Of a DNA stretch of 11,190 nt, positions 1 through 8,244 are shown piece after piece. Each line of letters starts with the position of its first letter. The stretch's first letter is position 1. The translations under genes were made by a program, and so were the position numbers. The DNA lies in assembly GCA_947458675.1 (NCBI GenBank), contig CANHAW010000030.1, positions 1 through 11,190 on the forward strand. The letters run 5' to 3'. The notes under the pieces are model-generated. The model was not told the DNA's origin and made no database searches. It saw nothing but the letters and a program-made list of their open reading frames with translations. The stretch is from Beijerinckiaceae bacterium (GTDB lineage: Bacteria > Pseudomonadota > Alphaproteobacteria > Rhizobiales > Beijerinckiaceae).

Positions 1-1078
1 CAGCAGCCGCAATGGCCACCTCGACTTCAAGATAATCGTCGCTGATGAAGGGCTCGACATCATAAAGCGCGGCTGCCTCGCGAATCTCGCGCGCAAATTC
101 GCGGCTGTAAGTACCAAGGCCGACAACTTTGAAACCAAGTTCGCGTGCAGCCACACGCGCAGCGCCAATGGCATGCGTCGCATCGCCGAAAATGAACACG
201 CGCCTGCCGGTGAGATAGGTCGAATCGACCGAGCGCGAATACCATGGCAGGCGCGCCCGCGCATCAAGTGCAGCAGGAATTTCAATACCGGCAAGGCTCG
301 CAACTTCGGCGATGAAATCGCGTGTGCCGCCAACGCCGATGGGAATGGAGCGCGTCGATTTCTGGCCGAATGTGCGCAGCAGCCATGAGGCCGCCAGCCC
401 CGCTACCTCGGGATAAAGCACAATGTTGAAATCGGCATCGCCGATGCGCGCAATATCAGCCGGAGTCGCGCCCAGCGGCGCCACCACATTGACCTCAATG
501 CCAAGCGCGCCAACCAGATTGAGAATCTCGGCCAGATCGTCGCGATGACGAAAGCCCAGCGTCGTCGGCCCGAGAATATTGCATTTCGGCCGCGCACCTT
601 CGGCACGCTCGCGCTTGACGCCCGGAGGCGGCGCATGAGGGCCCGCCAGTGTGCGCACAATGCGATAAAAGGTCTCTGCAGCGCCCCAGTTTTCCTTGCG
701 CTGATAGGCCGGCAATTCGAGCGGAATCACGGGCACCGGAAGGCCGAGCGCCTGAGCGAGGCCGCCGGGATCGTCCTGGATGAGCTCAGCCGTGCAGGAC
801 GAGCCGACGACGAGCGCCTCCGGCTTGAAACGCTGATAGGCCTCATGCGCGGCGTTCTTGAACAATTCCGCCGTATCGCCACCCAGATCGCGCGCCTGAA
901 AGGTCGTGTAGGTCACAGGCGGGCGCGTGTCGCGCCGTTCGATCATCGTGAAAAGAAGATCGGCATAAGTATCGCCCTGGGGCGCATGCAAAACGTAATG
1001 GACATTTTTCATCGCCGCGCAGACGCGCATGGCGCCGACATGGGGAGGGCCTTCATATGTCCAGACGGTGAGCTGCAT
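1..1078 (-). CDS. bchB: Dark protochlorophyllide reductase subunit B, BchB (3' end cut by window)
   Basis: BchB pairs with BchN to form the NB component of light-independent protochlorophyllide reductase. This complex reduces the C17=C18 bond of protochlorophyllide using electrons from the BchL iron protein. The frame on the minus strand starts at ATG 1078 and stays open to the window edge, giving 359 residues of a protein usually a little over 500 long, so the C-terminal part lies outside. The start [13 protein letters not shown] is family-typical. Asp36, in [13 protein letters not shown], matches the aspartate known to be the fourth ligand of the NB [4Fe-4S] cluster. Further BchB-like motifs are [16 protein letters not shown] (91-106), [16 protein letters not shown] (276-291) and [17 protein letters not shown] (320-336). 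Only 3 nt separate it from the bchN stop, so it is the third gene of a bchFNB operon. bchH, bchL and bchM commonly follow in related clusters. Confidence 0.96.
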   Translation of the reverse strand, partial: MQLTVWTYEGPPHVGAMRVCAAMKNVHYVLHAPQGDTYADLLFTMIERRDTRPPVTYTTFQARDLGGDTAELFKNAAHEAYQRFKPEALVVGSSCTAELIQDDPGGLAQALGLPVPVIPLELPAYQRKENWGAAETFYRIVRTLAGPHAPPPGVKRERAEGARPKCNILGPTTLGFRHRDDLAEILNLVGALGIEVNVVAPLGATPADIARIGDADFNIVLYPEVAGLAASWLLRTFGQKSTRSIPIGVGGTRDFIAEVASLAGIEIPAALDARARLPWYSRSVDSTYLTGRRVFIFGDATHAIGAARVAARELGFKVVGLGTYSREFAREIREAAALYDVEPFISDDYLEVEVAIAAA

Positions 1079-1081
1079 GGT

Positions 1082-2847
<1,766 letters not shown>

Positions 2848-2849
2848 TA

Positions 2850-2858
2850 CCCCCCCCC
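2850..2858 (-). promoter_or_regulatory. G9 homopolymer at the ribosome-binding position of bchF
   Basis: Nine consecutive C on the plus strand read as G9 in the bchF mRNA, followed by TA and then the ATG. No AGGAGG-like motif lies elsewhere in the preceding bases, so this tract is the only candidate for anti-Shine-Dalgarno pairing, and it sits unusually close to the start codon. Homopolymers of this length are prone to slippage and to sequencing error. Confidence 0.5.
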
Positions 2859-2873
2859 TGTGTGTGCAAAGCC

Positions 2874-2902
2874 AAGCTAAGCAGGCCTGTTGAAGGTGTC
2901 AA
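2874..2902 (-). promoter_or_regulatory. Putative sigma70-like promoter of bchFNB
   Basis: Read on the minus strand, a consensus -35 element TTGACA (2902-2897) is followed after exactly 17 nt by TAGCTT (2879-2874), a weak -10 keeping T1, A2 and T6 of TATAAT. Initiation would fall near 2867, about 20 nt before the bchF ATG. The -35 hexamer is one arm of the PpsR-like operator at 2897-2914, the arrangement known for PpsR/CrtJ-repressed bch promoters. No transcription data are available, so the call rests on spacing and motif match. Confidence 0.5.
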
Positions 2903-2914
2903 TCTAAATTGACG
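2897..2914. promoter_or_regulatory. PpsR/CrtJ-type operator upstream of bchF
   Basis: The sequence TGTCAATCTAAATTGACG fits the PpsR/CrtJ consensus TGT-N12-ACA except for the last base. It has the expected inner palindrome TGTCAA-N6-TTGACG. It overlaps the -35 element of the bchF promoter and lies between bchF and the divergent aerR-ppsR genes, so one site could control both directions. A second weaker match, CGT-N12-ACA at 2913-2930, abuts it and shares two bases. PpsR is known to bind paired sites cooperatively. Confidence 0.65.
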
Positions 2915-2978
2915 TCTATGCAAACTTACACATGGGTGTTAGAAGGGCGCATTGCAGAGCCTCGGGAGGGGACCCGTC

Positions 2979-3095
2979 ATGATTCAGCCTGCCTCAGGCG
3001 GAGCAGGAGCCCAGGCCATGGGCGACAGGCTCACTCGCTATGGGCGAGAAGGTCGGGCCCGCTCCCTGTCATGCGGAGATGGAGGGGCCCACTGA
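2979..3095 (+). other. 38-codon ORF with good Shine-Dalgarno in front of aerR (leader ORF or displaced aerR N-terminus)
   Basis: An ATG at 2979 lies 9 nt after GGAGG (2965-2969, within GGGAGGGG), the best ribosome-binding site in the region upstream of aerR. The frame gives 38 residues, including GDRLTRYGREGRARSL, and stops at TGA 3093-3095. It is not in the aerR frame. I do not recognise the peptide. It may be a leader ORF, or the true start of aerR separated from the rest by frameshifts. From about 3094 to 3180 the most coding-like frame is yet another one (it includes LKFRGFWVETALLEVEILLA), and from 3173 the aerR frame takes over. Translation has not been demonstrated. Confidence 0.3.
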
Positions 3096-3172
3096 CGGAC
3101 CTCAGCTCAAATTCCGGGGATTTTGGGTCGAAACCGCCCTTCTCGAGGTCGAAATCCTTCTTGCCTCGCGGA

Positions 3173-3928
3173 ATGGAAGCTGAAATCCAGCCATGGCCTG
3201 CGCTTGGCAATGACGAATCTGCCAAAAGCGCGCCCGGCTTCATCGAGGCGCGAATCGCCGAAAGCGACATCGTTCAGTTTTGCGAAATCATGAATGCAGG
3301 CGACCAAAGCCGCATGGCGCAGGCGATCGCCACCCTGCGGGCGCGCGGCATCGGGAACGATTCTCTCCTGCTCGATTTCCTGCCCCGAGTGGCCGAAGAA
3401 CTCGGACGCCAATGGACGAGCGACGAGAGCGACTTCACCGCAGTCACCATTTCGATGGGCTATTTACAGAAAATACGACGTGAAATCAGCTGTTTAAATG
3501 GCTCAGTCTTGATGCGGGCCGGACCGCCCAAGCGCGCCCTTCTCGCCCCCACCCCTGGCGAACAGCATAATTTCGGCCTGATGATCGTGGATCAATTCCT
3601 TCATCAGGCGGGCTGGCAAGTCACCACTCTTCCCCATACCAATGCGGAAGATTTGGCGAGTCAGCTATCCCGAGAACCCTTTGAAATCGCTGGACTCTCT
3701 ATCAGCTGCGAGGCATATCTCCTAAAATTGGAGAAACTGGTCGCGACGATCCGCAGAACTTCTCGAAACAGAAACATCGGCATTCTTGTCGGCGGACGTC
3801 TGTTTTTGGAGAAACCTGATCTCGCTGTCCTGATTGGTGCAGATGCAACTGCACATGATGGACGCGATGCCGTGTTAAAGGCGGAAAAATTAGCGGCTGG
3901 AAACCCGTGTCTACTTTTGACGGATTAA
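3173..3928 (+). CDS. aerR: AerR/PpaA-type B12-binding antirepressor of PpsR
   Basis: AerR/PpaA proteins bind cobalamin and modulate the PpsR/CrtJ repressor, coupling photosystem expression to light and oxygen. From this ATG the product has 251 residues, close to known AerR proteins. The N-terminal helical domain includes EELGRQWTSDESDFTAVTIS and GYLQKIRREI, a typical LG..W..D...F..VT pattern. The B12-type domain follows, with PTPGEQHNFGLMIVDQFLH, where His132 matches the AerR cobalamin-ligand histidine in a GEQH context. ISCEAYLLKLEKLVATIRRT and GILVGGRLFLEKPDLAVLIG complete the fold. The start is uncertain: the frame is open upstream to 2909 (TTG 2909, ATG 2918, ATG 3071), none with a convincing Shine-Dalgarno. 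I chose 3173 because RGMEAEIQP resembles the conserved RTIEAEIIP-like helix of the family. AerR of R. capsulatus is known to exist in long and short forms. The ppsR start follows after 4 nt. Confidence 0.85.
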   Translation: MEAEIQPWPALGNDESAKSAPGFIEARIAESDIVQFCEIMNAGDQSRMAQAIATLRARGIGNDSLLLDFLPRVAEELGRQWTSDESDFTAVTISMGYLQKIRREISCLNGSVLMRAGPPKRALLAPTPGEQHNFGLMIVDQFLHQAGWQVTTLPHTNAEDLASQLSREPFEIAGLSISCEAYLLKLEKLVATIRRTSRNRNIGILVGGRLFLEKPDLAVLIGADATAHDGRDAVLKAEKLAAGNPCLLLTD

Positions 3929-3932
3929 CGCT

Positions 3933-5411
3933 TTGCCAAATTTCGGCCCAGCACTCAACCTCCTCAATGGCAATGGCCGCACAGGATCTCAATTGACCCA
4001 ATTCTCCGAACCTGAAAAATCGATCGGGTCGGTCTCCGCGCAAATTGCGGCGCGTCTGCTTGCAGTGGCTGCAGACATTACACTTGTCATCGATGCACAA
4101 GGCGTGATCTGCGATCTCTCCATCAATTCCGACCTGCCAAAACCCGATCAATGGATCGGCTGCAAATGGCTCGACACAGTCACCGTCGAGAGCCGCATCA
4201 AGGTCGAGGAATTGCTGAAAGAGGCCAAAAGCGGCGGTTTCTCGCGCCCGCGGCAGATCAATCACAGATTGCCGGGCGGAGTGAATCTGCCGGTGCGCTA
4301 TTCCTCGGTAGAGATAGGCAAAGGCGGCCGCATTGTCGCCCTTGGTCAGGAGCTGCGTTCGCTCGCGCAAATGCAACAACGCCTCGTCGAGGCACAACGC
4401 ACAACCGAGCAGGAATTCCTGCGCCTGCGCAGCGCCGAAACACGCTTCCGCATTCTCTTCCAGATGGCCAGCGAAGCTGTCCTGATTGCCGATGCCAATA
4501 CGCTCAAGACAATCGATGCCAATCCCGCTGCCGCTGCACTGCTTGAGACAACTTCAGGCAAACTTGTGGCGCGTCCGCTGGTAGAAATATTCGATGGCGA
4601 GACGCGCACCGCCATCGAGCCCCAGATCAGCGCCATTCGCTCTATCGGCCGCATCGAGGCCTTGAGCGTACGCCTCGCCAACCGTCGCGAATGCTGGCTT
4701 TCAGCGGCCCTCATTCGCCAGGATGATTCGGCCCAATTGATCGTGCGCCTCTCGCCCTTCGCAGAGGCGACCGGCACCGGCTTGCCCCTGTCCAAGCTGC
4801 ACATGCTGCGGGCCATGGATTCCATGCCGGATGCCATTTTGCTGGTCGATCAAAATCGCTGCATCCTCGATGCCAATCAGGCCTTTCTCGAAATGGCCCA
4901 GATCGCATCCCTGTCGCAGGCAAAGGGTCAATCGATCGATCGCTGGCTCGGTCGCTCGGGCGTCGATCTGAACGTGCTTTTCGCCAATCTGCGCGAGCAT
5001 GGCACGATGAGAAACTTCGCGACCGTCCTGCGCTCGGATTTCAGCTACATAGAAGATGTCGAAATATCGGGCGTTTGCATGCCGGGCAACGATAGCCCCA
5101 CACATGCACTCTTGGTGCGCACCATGGTGCGCCAGTCGCGCGGGGCGCAGATTGCGACCTCAGACAACACCCGCCATGCAGAGCAATTATCCGAACTCGT
5201 CGGGCGTGTGCCGCTGAAAGACCTGATCCGCGAGACGACTGAAATTACAGAAAAACTCTGCATCGAGGCCGCCCTGAAGCTGACCGGCGACAATCGCGCC
5301 GCCGCCGCGCAAATGCTCGGTCTCAGCCGCCAGAGCCTCTATGGAAAGCTCCGGCGCTATGGCATCGGCGACCTTGACGGCGAAACCGAGGGATCGGACG
5401 ATTTTGCCTAA
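3933..5411 (+). CDS. ppsR: PpsR/CrtJ transcriptional repressor of photosynthesis genes
   Basis: PpsR/CrtJ represses bch, crt and puc genes under oxygen or light by binding TGT-N12-ACA. The 492-residue product has the family layout: an N-terminal PAS-like domain (about 35-135, with LDTVTVESRIKVEELL), a glutamine-rich helical linker (about 136-165), PAS1 (about 166-280), PAS2 (about 290-405), and a Fis-type helix-turn-helix (about 425-480) with TGDNRAAAAQMLGLSRQSLY. Cys443, in KLCIEAALKLTG, is the conserved HTH cysteine implicated in redox sensing. Cys254 lies near the position of the second redox cysteine, though this alignment is from memory. The start appears to be TTG at 3933, 4 nt after the aerR stop, with only a weak GACGGA upstream; TTG 3993 is the next in-frame option. 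Coupling to aerR matches the functional partnership. Two candidate binding sites lie in this window. Confidence 0.94.
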   Translation: MPNFGPALNLLNGNGRTGSQLTQFSEPEKSIGSVSAQIAARLLAVAADITLVIDAQGVICDLSINSDLPKPDQWIGCKWLDTVTVESRIKVEELLKEAKSGGFSRPRQINHRLPGGVNLPVRYSSVEIGKGGRIVALGQELRSLAQMQQRLVEAQRTTEQEFLRLRSAETRFRILFQMASEAVLIADANTLKTIDANPAAAALLETTSGKLVARPLVEIFDGETRTAIEPQISAIRSIGRIEALSVRLANRRECWLSAALIRQDDSAQLIVRLSPFAEATGTGLPLSKLHMLRAMDSMPDAILLVDQNRCILDANQAFLEMAQIASLSQAKGQSIDRWLGRSGVDLNVLFANLREHGTMRNFATVLRSDFSYIEDVEISGVCMPGNDSPTHALLVRTMVRQSRGAQIATSDNTRHAEQLSELVGRVPLKDLIRETTEITEKLCIEAALKLTGDNRAAAAQMLGLSRQSLYGKLRRYGIGDLDGETEGSDDFA

Positions 5412-5412
5412 A

Positions 5413-5436
5413 AGTTGACATTTAAGACTGTCAACT
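5413..5436. repeat. Perfect 8-bp inverted repeat downstream of ppsR
   Basis: AGTTGACA (5413-5420) and TGTCAACT (5429-5436) are perfect reverse complements separated by 8 nt. The repeat begins 2 nt after the ppsR stop. There is no following T-run, so it is a poor intrinsic terminator. Its arms are PpsR-type half-sites in outward orientation, and the right arm is shared with the TGT-N12-ACA operator at 5429-5446. It may be an auxiliary PpsR contact region or a weak ppsR 3' hairpin. Confidence 0.55.
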
Positions 5437-5446
5437 GAAGTAGACA
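5429..5446. promoter_or_regulatory. PpsR/CrtJ operator upstream of the bch2-bchP operon
   Basis: TGTCAACTGAAGTAGACA is an exact match to TGT-N12-ACA, with the left half-site TGTCAA ideal and the right half TAGACA near-ideal. It lies just downstream of ppsR and upstream of bch2-bchP, and its right arm doubles as a candidate -35 element. This suggests direct repression of the downstream operon by the repressor encoded immediately before it. Confidence 0.75.
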
Positions 5447-5469
5447 TTCCCGGCCGCGCAGCCTAGGCT
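5441..5469 (+). promoter_or_regulatory. Putative sigma70-like promoter of the bch2-bchP operon
   Basis: TAGACA (5441-5446) is followed after 17 nt by TAGGCT (5464-5469). Both the spacing and the weak TAGNNT -10 resemble the bchF promoter in this window, and the -35 again overlaps a PpsR site. Predicted initiation is near 5476, which coincides with the ATG of the short ORF downstream. A TATGAT at 5475-5480 is an alternative -10 but has no -35 at proper spacing. The match is suggestive only. Confidence 0.4.
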
Positions 5470-5475
5470 GCCGGT

Positions 5476-5625
5476 ATGATTGCTCCAGTGTCCGCAACAG
5501 CTATCGCATTGCTCGAACCAATCACCCGGTTTGAGGCGATGTCGGCTGTCCAGTGCGGCCTTTGCGTTCTCGGCACGCTTCCCGCCGCCATCGCCTCGCG
5601 CAATCTCCCCGGAGTGACGCCATGA
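5476..5625 (+). pseudogene. bchG: Internally deleted bchG (bacteriochlorophyll synthase) remnant, 49 codons
   Basis: bchG normally occupies this place between ppsR and bch2 and encodes a membrane prenyltransferase of about 300 residues that esterifies bacteriochlorophyllide a. Only a 49-codon ORF remains, ATG 5476 to TGA 5625. Residues 12-28 (LLEPITRFEAMSAVQCG) resemble the conserved BchG N-terminus LLKPITWFPPMWAFxCG; most differences are explained by one or two base changes per codon (TGG to CGG, TGG to TCG). Residues 29-44 (LCVLGTLPAAIASRNL) resemble the BchG C-terminus LYVLGMLVSAFALRPL. The entire core, including the Asp-rich substrate-binding motifs, is absent. The stop still overlaps bch2 as ATGA. 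The reading frame crosses the junction, so the product could be a one-helix peptide. The comparison is from memory of the family. Chance similarity, or a rearranged or misassembled locus, is the alternative. It cannot encode a working synthase. Confidence 0.6.
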
Positions 5626-6962
5626 CCGCAGCGCAGCAATCGCACACGCTCACCTGGTTCGAAATCGTCCGCATCGGCCTCGTGCAAACATCCATTGGCG
5701 CCATTGTCGTGATCGCAACCTCGACGCTCAACCGCGTCATGGTGATTGAGATCGGCCTGCCGGCGCTCGTGCCCGGCCTGCTGATGACTTTGCATTATGC
5801 CGTGCAGGTCTTGCGCCCGCGCTGGGGTCACGGATCCGATGGGGGGCGGCGGCGCACGCCTTGGATCATCGGCGGCATGGCAGCTCTGGCGCTGGGTGGC
5901 GCACTTGCAGCTGTGGGCACCGCCATGATGCAGGATGAATTGCGCGCCGGCCTTGCAGTTGCAACGCTTGCCTTTCTGCTGATCGGCATGGGTGTCGGTG
6001 CAGCCGGAACAAATTTGCTCACGCTGCTTGCCGAACGTGCGCCACCGGCGCGCCGTGCACCTGCTGCAACCATCGTTTGGACGATGATGATCGCCGGCTT
6101 CGCCATAACCGCCATCAGCGCCGGCAAGGCGCTCGATCCATTTTCGGGCGAACGTCTTGTGCTGGTCTCGAGCATTGTTTCGCTGATCGCCTTCACCGTC
6201 AGCACAATCGCCATTCTCGGCGTCGAGGCGCGCACGACTGCCATCGTCAAAGAACAGAAAGATCAGACACCGTTTCGTTTGGCGCTGCGTGAAGTCTGGT
6301 CGGAACCGCGCACGCGCCGTTTCACGCTGTTCGTTTTCGTTTCCATGTTCGCCTATAATGCGCAGGATCTCATCCTCGAGCCCTTTGCCGGTCTTGTCTT
6401 CAACATGACACCCGGTGAATCGACGCAATTGGGCGGCAAGCAACATGCCGGCGTTCTTGTCGGCATGATCTTGGTGGCGATTGCAGGCTATCTGGCGGGT
6501 CGCCGTGAAACCGCTCTCCTGCAGGCCTGTATGGTCAGCGGTTGCATTGCTTCGGGCATTGCAATGGCTGCCGTCGCAATGGGCGGAATCATGGGCCCGC
6601 AATGGCCCATCAGCACGGCAGTCTTTTTGCTCGGACTGGCCAATGGAATTTTTTCAATCGCAGCAATCGGCATGATGATGGCGATGGCGCGATCGGGACA
6701 TCAATCCCGCGAGGGCGTGCGCATGGGACTATGGGGCGCATCGCAAGCACTTGCCTTTGCGCTCGGCGGCTTCATCGGAACGCTTGCCGTCGATATTGCG
6801 CGACAGTTTTTCGGTTCGCCTGCACATGCCTACACAAGCGTGTTTTTCGGTGAGGCTCTTCTCTTCATTGTCTCCGCCGCAATCGCAGTGGCAGTAGCGC
6901 GCGACCGAACAAAATCCACCGCAGAAGAAAGCTTCCCCGCCGATATGGAGCATGCGCGATGA
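5622..6962 (+). CDS. bch2: Bch2/PucC-family transporter-like membrane protein
   Basis: This is a major-facilitator-fold protein of the PucC/LhaA/Bch2 (BCD transporter) family, members of which assist pigment delivery or light-harvesting complex assembly in the inner membrane. The 446-residue product is rich in hydrophobic segments, consistent with about twelve membrane helices. The start TWFEIVRIGLVQTSIGAIVV and the loop RPRWGHGSDGGRRRTPW (65-81) are family-typical. Later helices include FLLGLANGIFSIAAIGMMMA and GLWGASQALAFALGGFIGTL. I chose ATG 5622 because GGAG lies 7 nt upstream, the protein then begins as its relatives do, and it forms an ATGA overlap with the bchG remnant. The frame remains open up to 5553, but that extension is arginine-rich and unlike the family. 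The gene ends in an ATGA overlap with bchP. The exact substrate is unproven. Confidence 0.93.
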   Translation: MTAAQQSHTLTWFEIVRIGLVQTSIGAIVVIATSTLNRVMVIEIGLPALVPGLLMTLHYAVQVLRPRWGHGSDGGRRRTPWIIGGMAALALGGALAAVGTAMMQDELRAGLAVATLAFLLIGMGVGAAGTNLLTLLAERAPPARRAPAATIVWTMMIAGFAITAISAGKALDPFSGERLVLVSSIVSLIAFTVSTIAILGVEARTTAIVKEQKDQTPFRLALREVWSEPRTRRFTLFVFVSMFAYNAQDLILEPFAGLVFNMTPGESTQLGGKQHAGVLVGMILVAIAGYLAGRRETALLQACMVSGCIASGIAMAAVAMGGIMGPQWPISTAVFLLGLANGIFSIAAIGMMMAMARSGHQSREGVRMGLWGASQALAFALGGFIGTLAVDIARQFFGSPAHAYTSVFFGEALLFIVSAAIAVAVARDRTKSTAEESFPADMEHAR

Positions 6963-8155
6963 GCAATGATATTTTCGATGTAATCGTCGTCGGTGGCGGA
7001 CCTGCGGGCGCAACAGCCGCGCATGATCTGGCGCGCGCCGGGCGCAAGGTCATGCTGCTTGATCGTGCCGGCAGGATCAAACCCTGCGGCGGCGCCATTC
7101 CCCCGCGGCTCATCCGCGATTTCGACATTCCCGATCATCTTCTGAAAGCGAAGATCCGCTCAGCCCGCATGGTGGCGCCTTCGGGAACATCCGTGGACAT
7201 GCCCATCGATACCGGCGGCTTCGTTGGCATGGTCGATCGCGATGAATTCGATGAATGGCTGCGCGAGCGCGCCGCAACAGCCGGCGCAAAACGCGTCACC
7301 GGCACTTTCGATCATTTCGATCGCGATGCAAACGGCCATTGCCTCATCACATGGCGCGACAAGTTCGGAAAAGAAGAGAGTGCGCAGGCGCGTCTTGTCA
7401 TCGGCGCAGACGGGGCCAATTCGGCAGTCGCACGCGCCGCCCTGCCCCCCTCGGGCCGCGCGCCTTTCGTTTTCGCCTATCATGAGATTGTCCGCACACC
7501 GCAGCAATCTGAGGCGATCGCACCCAATCGATGCGATGTCTATTATCAAGGAAAAATCTCGCCCGATTTTTACGGCTGGGTTTTTCCCCATGGCGATACG
7601 ATCAGCATCGGCACAGGCTCTGCCCACAAGGGTTTTTCGCTGCGCAATGCCGTCGCAGAATTGCGCAAGGATGTCGGCCTTGAAGATGCACCGACATGCC
7701 GGCGCGAAGGTGCGCCGCTGCCGCTCTATCCCGCCAAGAAATGGGATAATGGCCGCGATGTTCTCGTCACCGGGGATGCCGCCGGTGTCGTTGCTCCCGC
7801 ATCAGGCGAAGGCATTTATTACGCCATGCTGAGCGGACGATTGGCCGGCGAGGCCTGTATGGAGACTTTGCGCACAGGCGATGGACGTGCCCTGGCCGGC
7901 GCGCGCAAAAAATTCATGCGCGATCACGGGCGCATCTTCTTGGTTCTCTGGGTCATGCAGACCTTCTGGTATCGCAGCGATCGCTTCCGTGAGCGCTTCG
8001 TCAAAATCTGCCGCGATCCGGATGTCCAGCGCCTGACTTGGGAATCCTATATGAACAAGGCATTGGTCAAGACCGATGTGATGGCCCATATTCGCGTCTT
8101 CTTCAAAGATCTCGGCCATATTCTGGGGCTCGTGCGCTCGCCGCACGGATCCTGA
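6959..8155 (+). CDS. bchP: Geranylgeranyl reductase, BchP
   Basis: BchP reduces the geranylgeranyl tail of bacteriochlorophyll (or geranylgeranyl diphosphate) in steps to phytyl, using NADPH. The 398-residue product is an FAD-dependent reductase of normal family length. Its N-terminal dinucleotide-binding motif is VIVVGGGPAGATAAHDLARA (8-27). Then comes the family-typical RIKPCGGAIPPRLIRDFDI, a second FAD segment around VTGDAAGVVAPASGEGIYYA (270-289), and a C-terminal part with YMNKALVKTDVMAHIRVFFK. Its ATG overlaps the bch2 stop as ATGA, so it should be translated with bch2 from the PpsR-controlled transcript. It normally acts on the product of BchG, which is reduced to a remnant in this operon; the esterifying enzyme must therefore come from elsewhere if the pathway works. 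A bidirectional terminator lies downstream. Confidence 0.96.
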   Translation: MSNDIFDVIVVGGGPAGATAAHDLARAGRKVMLLDRAGRIKPCGGAIPPRLIRDFDIPDHLLKAKIRSARMVAPSGTSVDMPIDTGGFVGMVDRDEFDEWLRERAATAGAKRVTGTFDHFDRDANGHCLITWRDKFGKEESAQARLVIGADGANSAVARAALPPSGRAPFVFAYHEIVRTPQQSEAIAPNRCDVYYQGKISPDFYGWVFPHGDTISIGTGSAHKGFSLRNAVAELRKDVGLEDAPTCRREGAPLPLYPAKKWDNGRDVLVTGDAAGVVAPASGEGIYYAMLSGRLAGEACMETLRTGDGRALAGARKKFMRDHGRIFLVLWVMQTFWYRSDRFRERFVKICRDPDVQRLTWESYMNKALVKTDVMAHIRVFFKDLGHILGLVRSPHGS

Positions 8156-8198
8156 AGAGACCTTATCCGGTCTGCACAAAACAGACCCCCAAACGAAA

Positions 8199-8220
8199 AA
8201 CGCGGCCCGAGGGCCGCGTT
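8199..8220. terminator. Bidirectional intrinsic terminator between bchP and pufC
   Basis: AACGCGGCC (8199-8207) pairs with GGCCGCGTT (8212-8220) around the loop CGAG, forming a GC-rich 9-bp stem. On the plus strand it is followed by TTCTTTTT. On the minus strand the stem is followed by a T-run derived from GAAAAA at 8195-8200. It lies between the convergent ends of bchP (8155) and pufC (8245), so it can end both transcripts. Confidence 0.9.
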
Positions 8221-8244
8221 TCTTTTTGGTCTATTTGACGCGGC

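Noticed and set aside
3040..3180. Short plus-strand ORF beginning MGEKVGPAP
   Set aside because: There is no good ribosome-binding site and no recognised product. It is mentioned only as part of the frame-shifting signal upstream of aerR.
5413..5436. Inverted repeat as an intrinsic terminator for ppsR
   Set aside because: The stem is AT-rich and no T-run follows. The arms are better explained as regulator half-sites.
5553..5621. Upstream extension of bch2 to an ATG at 5553
   Set aside because: The extra 23 residues are arginine-rich and unlike the family, and they overlap the bchG-remnant ORF. ATG 5622 has a GGAG and gives the usual N-terminus.
5463..6602. Long minus-strand open frame (379 codons) opposite bch2
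   Set aside because: The translation is a Cys/His/Asp-rich mirror of a hydrophobic membrane protein gene, with no ribosome-binding site or family likeness.
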